5,156 nt of DNA from Actinomycetes bacterium (GTDB lineage: Bacteria > Actinomycetota > Thermoleophilia > Gaiellales > Gaiellaceae), in contig JAUXJK010000178.1 in assembly GCA_030624785.1 (NCBI GenBank), positions 1 through 5,156 of the forward strand, written 5' to 3'. The notes under the pieces were generated by a model. That model had not been told where the DNA came from. It searched no databases and saw only the letters and a program-made list of their open reading frames with translations. Shown here one piece after another: positions 1 to 4,912 of this stretch (positions are counted from its first letter, which is position 1; each line of letters starts with the position of its first letter). The translations under genes and the position numbers were made by a program.

Positions 1-217
1 ACTCAAGAGCAAGCGATGTCTTCCCATAACCGGCTGGCGCGTAGAGCACAATGCTCTGCGCCCGGGCGTCGTCCAGTGCTGCAGTGAGCCTCGGACGTGG
101 CACGTGGCGCGGGCTTTGCTTCGGCAGGACATGTGAAAAGGGCTCGTCCGTCACTCTTCGGCTCCCGGCCGGGGAGCCTGAGCCTATCGCGGTTTCGATA
201 CTGATGCCAGCTGTCAT
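1..217 (-). CDS. N-terminal part of a MalT/LAL-type LuxR-family ATP-binding regulator (truncated by window edge)
   Basis: Only the first 72 codons are present; the gene continues beyond base 1. Translation of the minus strand shows an RPRL motif (residues 41-44), a hydrophobic strand (SIVLY, 55-59) and a Walker A loop APAGYGKTS (60-68). The spacing RPRL-x15-APAGYGKT is characteristic of MalT-like (LAL, STAND-class) regulators, in which an N-terminal P-loop ATPase is followed by a sensor/TPR region and a C-terminal LuxR HTH. Those later parts would lie outside the window. I chose ATG 217 because AGAGGG lies five bases upstream; the adjacent GTG at 220 is too close to that site. The frame stays open further upstream without a stop, at least to about 361, so a longer protein cannot be formally excluded. 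Residues 1-39 match nothing I know. It follows the small HTH gene on the same strand, so the two may be co-regulated. The inducer is unknown. Confidence 0.82.
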   Translation of the reverse strand, partial: MTAGISIETAIGSGSPAGSRRVTDEPFSHVLPKQSPRHVPRPRLTAALDDARAQSIVLYAPAGYGKTSLALE

Positions 218-222
218 CACGG

Positions 223-228
223 CCCTCT
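223..228 (-). promoter_or_regulatory. Ribosome binding site deciding the LAL regulator start
   Basis: The minus strand reads AGAGGG here, with five bases between it and ATG 217 but only two before GTG 220. This favours ATG 217 as the start. It is a partial match to the anti-Shine-Dalgarno complement, so support is moderate. Confidence 0.45.
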
Positions 229-287
229 GTTCGTGTTGGAGAAGGTGCGCGGTCGGCGCTGTCGTCGAACCCGCCAACGCAACGGCG

Positions 288-314
288 CCGACGCTCCGAC
301 CATCGGAGCGTCGG
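288..314. repeat. Perfect 12-bp inverted repeat with 3-base loop between the two regulator genes
   Basis: The left arm CCGACGCTCCGA (288-299) and right arm TCGGAGCGTCGG (303-314) are exact reverse complements around CCA. As RNA this is a very stable GC-rich hairpin. It sits just after the HTH gene stop (327) and 71 bases before the LAL start (217), all read on the minus strand. No T-tract follows on the minus strand, so it is not a classical intrinsic terminator. It could be a U-less terminator, a 3'-end stabiliser, or a dyad operator for one of the neighbouring regulators. The repeat itself is seen directly; its role is inferred. Confidence 0.75.
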
Positions 315-318
315 GCGG

Positions 319-331
319 TCGGAGCGTCAGG
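319..331. repeat. Third copy of the inverted-repeat arm
   Basis: TCGGAGCGTCAGG here matches 303-315 (TCGGAGCGTCGGG) at 12 of 13 bases, 16 bases apart. It overlaps the stop codon of the HTH gene (327-329). Because it matches the right arm of the neighbouring hairpin, it could pair instead with the left arm at 288-299, giving two mutually exclusive stems. Alternatively it is a second half-site of an operator array. Confidence 0.6.
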
Positions 332-647
332 TGTTCGTTCGCGAGCCGTCGAGATCGAGCGGGTCGTGGCCCGTCGCCGAGCGAAACGCGAGCGGGATCT
401 GGCGACGTTTGCTCACACGGAGCTTCGATCGGAGTACATCGCAATGCGCCTTTGCCGTACGGGGCGAAACGCCGAGCGAGTCAGCGATCTCGACGTTTGA
501 ACAGCCTTCTGCGATGAGGGTCACGACCTGCATCTGACGTGCGGTGAAACGCGGGATGTTGAGGTCGTTGGTCACGACGAGGATGTTGCCAAGCCTGGGG
601 GCGCTTGCCAAGTGGTCATTGGGCGTATCTTTCTGGCGTAGATCCAT
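327..647 (-). CDS. Stand-alone LuxR-type helix-turn-helix transcriptional regulator
   Basis: This is a DNA-binding protein of about 106 residues. Nearly all of its recognisable content is one LuxR/GerE-type HTH domain, starting at FTARQMQVVTLIAEG (residues 34-48). It continues with the recognition region SNVEIADSLGVSPRTAKAH and then LRSKLRVSKRRQIPLAF. No receiver, PAS or autoinducer domain precedes it, so it is a solo HTH protein or the DNA-binding half of a two-part system. The start is uncertain. ATG codons lie at 728, 683 and 647, with TTG at 611 and GTG at 575, and none has a convincing Shine-Dalgarno site. Codons upstream of 647 lose the GC-rich third-position bias and include two AGA, so the long forms look less likely; the bias becomes strong only after about 605, so the protein may be shorter still. 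It lies upstream of the LAL regulator on the same strand. Target genes are unknown. Confidence 0.8.
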   Translation of the reverse strand: MDLRQKDTPNDHLASAPRLGNILVVTNDLNIPRFTARQMQVVTLIAEGCSNVEIADSLGVSPRTAKAHCDVLRSKLRVSKRRQIPLAFRSATGHDPLDLDGSRTNT

Positions 648-656
648 GGATCTACG
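637..656. promoter_or_regulatory. Perfect 20-bp palindrome, candidate operator at the HTH gene start
   Basis: CGTAGATCCATGGATCTACG is its own reverse complement over all 20 bases. Its centre is CCATGG, so ATG 647 of the HTH gene (minus strand) lies in the dyad. Dimeric LuxR-type regulators usually bind dyads of about this length (lux boxes are 20 bp). An autoregulatory operator at the 5' end of the HTH gene is therefore a reasonable inference. If the true start is TTG 611 or GTG 575, the site would lie entirely in the leader or promoter. Confidence 0.5.
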
Positions 657-802
657 ACCGAACGTTCTGCGTCGCCGATCCATTCGAAGCCGCGTGTCAA
701 CGAATGCCTCTGTCGATCCGTCGCGCATCGGGAAGTCAGCCGGCCGCGCGAAATGCCAGTTGCGGGAAATACAGATCGGCGGCGTTCGACCTGCCGCCTA
801 TC

Positions 803-839
803 CCTGCTGGTTGAGGTTGCCGCCGCCCCTCGCCGCAGG
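803..839 (+). other. Imperfect GC-rich hairpin upstream of the glycosyltransferase
   Basis: Arms CCTGC (803-807), GG (809-810) and GAGG (813-816) can pair with CCTC (828-831), CC (833-834) and GCAGG (835-839). This gives 11 pairs with one bulge, a small internal loop and an 11-base terminal loop. The purine run AGGAGGAGAG follows directly. It lies about 100 bases before GTG 941. If the leaderless promoter proposed at 906-934 is real, this element lies upstream of transcription start and may instead be part of a separate RNA or be fortuitous. No known riboswitch consensus was recognised. Confidence 0.25.
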
Positions 840-905
840 AGGAGAGTCCCTCACACTCGTCATGAGCGGCGGACTCGGACAACGCACGCGGTGCGTACGT
901 ACGGC

Positions 906-934
906 TCGAGGGCGGCATCTCAGCGCGATAAGCT
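906..934 (+). promoter_or_regulatory. Candidate leaderless promoter for the glycosyltransferase operon
   Basis: TAAGCT (929-934) fits the actinobacterial -10 pattern TANNNT and lies exactly at -12 to -7 if transcription starts at the G of GTG 941. TCGAGG (906-911), a 3-of-6 match to TTGACA, lies 17 bases upstream of it. No Shine-Dalgarno site precedes GTG 941, and an in-frame TAA at 929-931 rules out an upstream start. Together these suggest a leaderless mRNA. The match is by eye and the -35 is weak. Confidence 0.42.
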
Positions 935-940
935 CGCCTA

Positions 941-2089
941 GTGAAGGTTGGCATTGTCGTTCCCTTTTCGTGGTCCTTCTGGGGCGGTGTAGTCGACCAT
1001 GCCGACCATCAGGCACGGACCCTTCGCGATCTAGGTGTGGATGCCCGCATCCTGGTGGGGACTGATCCCCCGGGGCGCCTAACGAGGGCGCTGCACCCTC
1101 GCCCCGGTCGGCACGATGAGCTGCCCGACTACGTGATTCCCATGGGGAGGACCGTGATCATTCCGGCCAACGCATCGCTCTCCAACATCGTGCTTAGCCC
1201 GCGGTCGATGGGACGGATGCGAAGAGTGCTGAAGGAAGAGAAGTTCGACCTCATCCACGTGCACGAACCGTTTGCGCCCATTCTGTCCGCATACGCCCTG
1301 GCGACGGCCGAATGTCCGGTTGTCGTCACGTGCCACTCGTCCGGGGGCCGCTGGTTTCCCATAGGAACTCTCATGTGGGGACGGTTTCTTCGAACTGCAA
1401 TCGACCATCGAATCGCCGTCTCCGAGCAGGCCCGCCTCGCCGCGGCACCCAACGTCGGCGGGCCGTTCGATGTGATTCCCAATGGCGTGGCTCTCGGCCC
1501 CTCGCCTACGCTCGACAAGCGCGATCACGCCGTATTATTTGTCGGTCGCCATGAGCCTCGCAAGGGGCTGCAGGTACTGCTGAAGGCTTGGCCTCAGATC
1601 GCTGAGCGAACGGGTGCTCGTCTACGCATTGTGGGGGCCGATCCGCTCGCCGTACGATTCCTCATCCGCCGACTCGGCATCTCTGAGGACACTATTGATC
1701 TGCTCGGTGTTGTCCCAACTGAGGAGCTTGAGACACAGCTTCGATCGGCGAAACTTCTTGCCGCGCCATCGATCGGCGGCGAGAGCTTCGGGTTGGTGCT
1801 TGCCCAGGCGTTCGCCGCTGGCACGCCCGCAGTCGCATCCGAGATCGCCGGATACGTCGAGGTGGCGGACGAGACAACCGGCGCGCTCGTGCCTCCAGGC
1901 GACGTAGATGAACTCGCTGGCGCGATCGTCGAGATGTTGGGCGACGAAAGCCGGCGGCAGGAGCTCGGGCAAGCGGCGCGAGCCCGAGTGGAAGAACGCT
2001 ACGATTGGCGCACAATCGGTTGCCGACTGCTCGGCATCTACGAGCTGCTGACTGGTCTCCGAGTCTCGGTCCCGACGAGATCGACGTGA
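941..2089 (+). CDS. GT4 glycosyltransferase, PimA-like (phosphatidylinositol mannosyltransferase type)
   Basis: This 382-residue GT-B fold enzyme probably transfers a sugar from a nucleotide donor to a membrane lipid at the cytoplasmic face. The N-terminal half opens with MKVGIVVPFSWSFWGGV (glycine loop at 15-16). It continues with LPDYVIPMGRTVIIPANAS (61-79) and HVHEP (106-110), then CHSS (131-134), as in PimA-like proteins. The donor half carries the linker VIPNGV (178-183) and FVGRHEPRKGL (200-210), with R203 and K208 as probable phosphate-binding residues. GGESFGLVLAQAFAAGTP (279-296) is the EX7E region, but its second glutamate is glutamine (Q289). Length is normal for the family. GTG 941 is the only plausible start, because TAA lies in frame nine bases upstream. 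Its stop overlaps the ATG of the next gene, implying translational coupling with a membrane protein. GT4 assignment is firm. Mannose and phosphatidylinositol as substrates are inferred only from resemblance; another glycolipid is possible. Confidence 0.9.
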   Translation: MKVGIVVPFSWSFWGGVVDHADHQARTLRDLGVDARILVGTDPPGRLTRALHPRPGRHDELPDYVIPMGRTVIIPANASLSNIVLSPRSMGRMRRVLKEEKFDLIHVHEPFAPILSAYALATAECPVVVTCHSSGGRWFPIGTLMWGRFLRTAIDHRIAVSEQARLAAAPNVGGPFDVIPNGVALGPSPTLDKRDHAVLFVGRHEPRKGLQVLLKAWPQIAERTGARLRIVGADPLAVRFLIRRLGISEDTIDLLGVVPTEELETQLRSAKLLAAPSIGGESFGLVLAQAFAAGTPAVASEIAGYVEVADETTGALVPPGDVDELAGAIVEMLGDESRRQELGQAARARVEERYDWRTIGCRLLGIYELLTGLRVSVPTRST

Positions 2090-3303
2090 TGCGTAGGATT
2101 TTCAACTCACGACGCGGCCGGATAGCCATCGCTGGTGGATCTATCGTCTTACTCGTCGCCTTGCTCGTCTGGCGCGCGCCAGACCTCGATGTCGTCAAGG
2201 ACGCATTCACAACAGTGGAATGGTCCTGGGTCGCAGCAGCATTCTTCGCAAATCTTCTCTCTACATGGTTGCGCGCCGTAGCCTGGCAGGTGACACTCGA
2301 GCAAGCGATCCCGGAGCCCTATCCCGCGCATCGCGATGTGTTCTCTGCATTTGCGGTCGGGATGGTCGCGAATGTTGCGTTGCCGGGTCGCGTAGGCGAG
2401 TTCGCTCGAGTCGGCGTTGTGTCGCGGCACATACCGGACGGCGCCTCCCGCTGGCCAGCGGTTGCGGGGTCGATCTTTGCCCATCGCGTGTTGGATGTGA
2501 TCCCGACTGCCGGGCTCGCGATCTATGTATTGGTCGCCGCCCGCCTACCCGGCTGGGCTGACACCGGGGTCTACGTGGTGCTCGGCGTCGGAGGCTTCAT
2601 GCTGGCTCTTGCCGTGGCCCTTGCGAGCTGGCGTGAGGGATCCGCCCCCGAGGAGGGGCGCAGCAATATCGCGAGACTTTTTCATATGGCCCGTGGGGGC
2701 CTCACGGTGTTCCGGCGCCCGGGCGCAGCGTTTGTTGCATCGATACTCCAGCTGACTGCTTGGGGTGTTCAGTTGTTGGCGGTGTGGCTCGCGTTGCGTG
2801 CGTTTGGAATCAACGAACCGATCGCAGCTGCCGCACTCGTCCTTCTCGTGGTTAACGTCGCGCTCGCGTTTCCGCTGTGGCCCAGCGCGGTGGGTCTCTA
2901 TCAAGCCGCCGTCGCGCTGGCCTTGCTTCCTTACGGCATTAGTTACGAGCACGGATTCGCTGCCGGCATTGGCATTCAGGCGATCGAGATTTTCGTCGGA
3001 GTGGGCCTTGGGCTCGTGTTTTTGGCACGCGAGGGCATCTCGTTCGCGGCACTTCGCGACATGCCGCGAGTTACCGACAACGCGGCAGAGCAACGTCGAC
3101 CAGCGCCCGCGGAGCCCGAACCGGGTGCCTCGGCGGACGACCGGAGTCGACCAGATCGCGAACTCCCGATCGAAGAGCCCATCGAGCTCGAGCCCATTCA
3201 CGAGCACGGTATGACGCGAGAGCCTGCGGTTGCTCATCGGCGACCCGTCGCGGCGAGCGCAACCGTCGCGCGGGAGTCTGGTTCGATTCGGGAAGTCACT
3301 TGA
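2089..3303 (+). CDS. Flippase-like / LPG-synthase transmembrane-domain integral membrane protein
   Basis: This is a 404-residue polytopic membrane protein. Hydrophobic segments lie at about residues 11-28, 46-66, 85-98, 128-150, 159-180, 212-238, 244-262, 265-283 and 290-313. Signatures of the LPG_synthase_TM (YbhN/AglD-like) family are visible: NVALPGRVGEFARVG (95-109), AHRVLDV (131-137) and LWPSAVGLYQAAVALAL (263-279). The soluble lysyltransferase domain of MprF is absent, so it is not a lysyl-phosphatidylglycerol synthase. Relatives of this TM-only type are thought to move or help modify lipids. Residues 325-404 form a hydrophilic, proline- and glutamate-rich tail (for example IEEPIELEPIHEH, 361-373), probably disordered. 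ATG 2089 was chosen because it shares its A with the TGA stop of the glycosyltransferase (TGATG) and begins at a typical positively charged leader (MRRIFNSRRGR). A start at 2005 would add 28 residues inside the upstream gene. Acting on the neighbour's glycolipid product is an inference from gene order. Confidence 0.85.
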   Translation: MRRIFNSRRGRIAIAGGSIVLLVALLVWRAPDLDVVKDAFTTVEWSWVAAAFFANLLSTWLRAVAWQVTLEQAIPEPYPAHRDVFSAFAVGMVANVALPGRVGEFARVGVVSRHIPDGASRWPAVAGSIFAHRVLDVIPTAGLAIYVLVAARLPGWADTGVYVVLGVGGFMLALAVALASWREGSAPEEGRSNIARLFHMARGGLTVFRRPGAAFVASILQLTAWGVQLLAVWLALRAFGINEPIAAAALVLLVVNVALAFPLWPSAVGLYQAAVALALLPYGISYEHGFAAGIGIQAIEIFVGVGLGLVFLAREGISFAALRDMPRVTDNAAEQRRPAPAEPEPGASADDRSRPDRELPIEEPIELEPIHEHGMTREPAVAHRRPVAASATVARESGSIREVT

Positions 3304-3338
3304 AGCAGCAAACCTCTGAATAAGCCGCGTGTGAGCCC

Positions 3339-4343
3339 GTGAAACTTGTCTGCGCCCCGGACAGTTTGAAGGGCGTTCTGGCAGCGCCTGCAGCCGCGCG
3401 CGCACTTGCCGATGGAGCTCGTCGAGCCGGCGCCGACCCAGTCGAGTTGCCCCTGGCCGATGGAGGAGAGGGAACCGCTGAGGTGCTCCGCGAGGCCTGG
3501 GGCGGAACCTGGCGAACGACGAACGTCGTCGACCCGCTTGGGCGAGAGCGGACGGCGCGCTTCCTCTACGTCGAAGACAGACGTCTCGCAGTTGTCGAAA
3601 CTGCCGAAGCGATTGGGCTCCCGCTCCTTACCGAACAGGAAAGAGATCCGCTCGGGGCGTCCTCCGAGGGGCTCGCACTTCTGATCCGCGGCGCTCTCGC
3701 CGTGGGTGCGAGAGAACTACTGGTCACGCTCGGCGGCAGCGCAACCGTCGACGGTGGAGCCGGGCTCAGCAACGCGCTCGACTCTGGCGAACTCGCAGGC
3801 ATTCGCGTGACGGCGCTTTGCGACGTTGCGAACCCCCTTCACGGACCGCGTGGAGCCGCCCGTGCATTCGGGCCTCAGAAGGGAGCAACAGAAGGGGACG
3901 TGTTGGAGCTCGAGCGACGCCTGCGGGCGATGCCGCACCTCAACCCGTATGCGGAGCTAGCGGGGGCCGGTGCGGCGGGAGGATTGGGCGCCGCGCTTGC
4001 GAGCCTGGGCGCAACACTCGCGTCCGGCGCGGGCGCCGTACTTGACGCGGTCGACTTTGGCACGCGCGTCGCCGGCTCCGATCTGGTCGTGACCGGCGAA
4101 GGAAGGGTCGACGCGACATCGCTGGAGGGCAAGGTCCCGGCTTCGGTCGCCACGGCATGCGACGCGCTGAAGATTCCGTGCGTCGTTTTCGGCGGGGAGA
4201 TTGATGCTGCCGGCAAAGCCCTGTACGACCGTGGCGCGACCGCTCTATGCGCGCTCAGCGGGCAGCCACAGGAGGCGGTGGAAGACCTCGAGCGACTCGG
4301 CTATGGGCTCGCTCGCCTTGCGGCCGGGCTACGTCGAGGCTAG
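3339..4343 (+). CDS. Glycerate 2-kinase, type I (GlxK/GarK family)
   Basis: This cytosolic enzyme phosphorylates D-glycerate with ATP to 2-phosphoglycerate, feeding glycerate from glyoxylate, sugar-acid or serine breakdown into glycolysis. The family motifs occur in order: CAPDSLKG (5-12), PLADGGEGT (38-46), VTLGGSATVDGGAGL (129-143), CDVANPLHGPRGAARAFGPQKG (161-182), GAGAAGGLGAAL (209-220), DLVVTGEGRVDATSLEGKVP (248-267) and VVFGGEID (282-289). The protein has 334 residues, shorter than the roughly 375-380 of the E. coli enzymes. Most of the deficit seems to fall between GGSATVDGGAGL and CDVANPL, where only about 17 residues remain. The start is GTG 3339, placed by the conserved N-terminal strand; no clear Shine-Dalgarno site is seen. 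It follows the flippase-like gene by 35 bases with no terminator, so co-transcription is likely. Its TAG stop overlaps the convergent ferritin stop by four bases. GlxK and GarK cannot be separated by sequence here. Confidence 0.93.
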   Translation: MKLVCAPDSLKGVLAAPAAARALADGARRAGADPVELPLADGGEGTAEVLREAWGGTWRTTNVVDPLGRERTARFLYVEDRRLAVVETAEAIGLPLLTEQERDPLGASSEGLALLIRGALAVGARELLVTLGGSATVDGGAGLSNALDSGELAGIRVTALCDVANPLHGPRGAARAFGPQKGATEGDVLELERRLRAMPHLNPYAELAGAGAAGGLGAALASLGATLASGAGAVLDAVDFGTRVAGSDLVVTGEGRVDATSLEGKVPASVATACDALKIPCVVFGGEIDAAGKALYDRGATALCALSGQPQEAVEDLERLGYGLARLAAGLRRG

Positions 4344-4876
4344 AGCGCTCCTCCGGCAGCGGCGGGAGCCGAGGCATCGTTGCCGCCGTCGCCGACCGTG
4401 TTCCGTGCGAGGAAGTCTTCGACCAGTAGGAGATTCGCTTCGCCGGCTCGCTCTACGACCGCGAGCAGGTCAGACATGCTCGACGTCTCTTCTAGCTGCT
4501 CTTTGAGGAACCACTGCAAGAACTGCTCGCCCTGGAAGGCGTTTTCGGCCCTCGCGAGCCGTGTGAGCTCGGAGAACTGGTTGGTCACGCCTCGTTCCTG
4601 GTCGAGCGCGAGTTGCACAGCCGCGGCGGCGCTGTCGAACGTGGTCTGAGGCGCTGCAACTCCTGGAATCTTGACCTCGAGCTCGGCGTCCAGCAGGTAC
4701 TGCACAAGCATCATGGCGTGGTTGCGTTCCTCAACTGCCTGTTGGTAGAAGTGAGCTGAAAGCAAGGGCAACGTCTGGCCGTCGAAGTAGACCGCAATCG
4801 CTATGTATTGCTGCGACGCAGCGAATTCGTGTCCGACCTGCTCATTGAGAGCGTCGATGAATGGACTGTCACTCAT
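4340..4876 (-). CDS. ftnA: Non-heme bacterial ferritin (iron storage)
   Basis: This 178-residue protein is a four-helix-bundle ferritin. Such proteins assemble into a 24-subunit cytoplasmic cage that oxidises Fe(II) and stores it as a mineral core. Counting from ATG 4876, the ferroxidase ligands fall exactly on E. coli FtnA numbering: E17, E50, H53, E94, Q127 and E130, with Y24 nearby. This strongly supports the start chosen. A TTG at 4900 would add eight residues and overlap the xseB stop. The heme-binding methionine pattern of bacterioferritin is not evident, so it is classed as non-heme. The last 20 or so residues (after about FLARNT) form a Gly/Ala-rich tail beyond the helical core, reminiscent of actinobacterial BfrB-type extensions. 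It follows xseB by 20 bases on the same strand, and a weak promoter-like sequence overlaps that gap. No IdeR/DtxR-type iron box was recognised upstream. Confidence 0.95.
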   Translation of the reverse strand: MSDSPFIDALNEQVGHEFAASQQYIAIAVYFDGQTLPLLSAHFYQQAVEERNHAMMLVQYLLDAELEVKIPGVAAPQTTFDSAAAAVQLALDQERGVTNQFSELTRLARAENAFQGEQFLQWFLKEQLEETSSMSDLLAVVERAGEANLLLVEDFLARNTVGDGGNDASAPAAAGGAL

Positions 4877-4883
4877 GCTCGCG

Positions 4884-4912
4884 ACTCTACCAATCGTCAA
4901 CTGTCCTGATCA
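4884..4912 (-). promoter_or_regulatory. Weak candidate promoter for the ferritin gene
   Basis: On the minus strand TAGAGT (4889-4884) fits TANNNT and lies about eight bases before ATG 4876. TGATCA (4912-4907), a 3-of-6 match to TTGACA, is 17 bases further upstream, inside the end of xseB. No clear ribosome binding site precedes the ferritin ATG. This would allow ferritin to be expressed separately from xseB, but such weak matches occur by chance. Confidence 0.25.

Larger units (their letters stand above)
648..940. other. Divergent intergenic region between the HTH gene and the glycosyltransferase
   Basis: I see no convincing gene in these roughly 290 bases. Open frames crossing it on both strands lack known motifs and GC-biased third positions. 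Bases 648-728 could encode an N-terminal extension of the HTH protein if ATG 728 is used; that frame is closed by a stop at 798-800. Recognisable structure consists of an imperfect hairpin (803-839) followed by a purine run AGGAGGAGAG (837-846), a six-base stem GGCGGC/GCCGCC (778-783 with 793-798), a six-base stem ACGCAC/GTGCGT (882-887 with 891-896), a 10-bp palindrome CGTACGTACG (894-903), and a candidate promoter just before base 941. Confidence 0.6.

Noticed and set aside
288..314. Classical intrinsic terminator after the HTH gene
   Set aside because: The stem is strong but no T-tract follows it on the minus strand, so it is listed as an inverted repeat of unknown role.
217..444. Minus-strand open frame of 75 codons between the HTH and LAL genes
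   Set aside because: It overlaps the HTH gene in another frame, has arginine-rich composition without motif and ends inside the LAL start. It is a GC-rich shadow frame.
51..500. Plus-strand open frame of 149 codons opposite the two regulators
   Set aside because: It lies antisense to the Walker A region and the LuxR HTH, both of which are recognisable in the other strand, and its own product shows no domain.
672..700. Promoter for the HTH gene using the perfect TTGACA on the minus strand at 700-695
   Set aside because: No -10-like hexamer is found at 16-18 bases spacing, so the -35 match alone is not enough to annotate.
735..860. Possible riboswitch in the intergenic region (GGAGAGTCC resembles part of a glycine riboswitch)
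   Set aside because: The other conserved blocks of a glycine aptamer are missing and the downstream genes do not fit.
862..1065. Small plus-strand frame starting at ATG 862 after the AGGAGGAGAG run
   Set aside because: The AGGAGG core is about 19 bases from the ATG, too far for translation. The peptide is Arg/Ser/Cys-rich without a motif and runs into the glycosyltransferase gene in another frame.
2005..2088. N-terminal extension of the flippase-like protein from the upstream in-frame start at 2005
   Set aside because: It would overlap the conserved C-terminus of the glycosyltransferase by 85 bases, while ATG 2089 gives a typical coupled start and membrane-protein N-terminus.
2545..3405. 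Long minus-strand open frame (286 codons) across the flippase-like gene
   Set aside because: Long antisense frames are common in high-GC genes. The product is Arg/His/Cys-rich with no motif, while the plus strand encodes clear membrane segments and family signatures.
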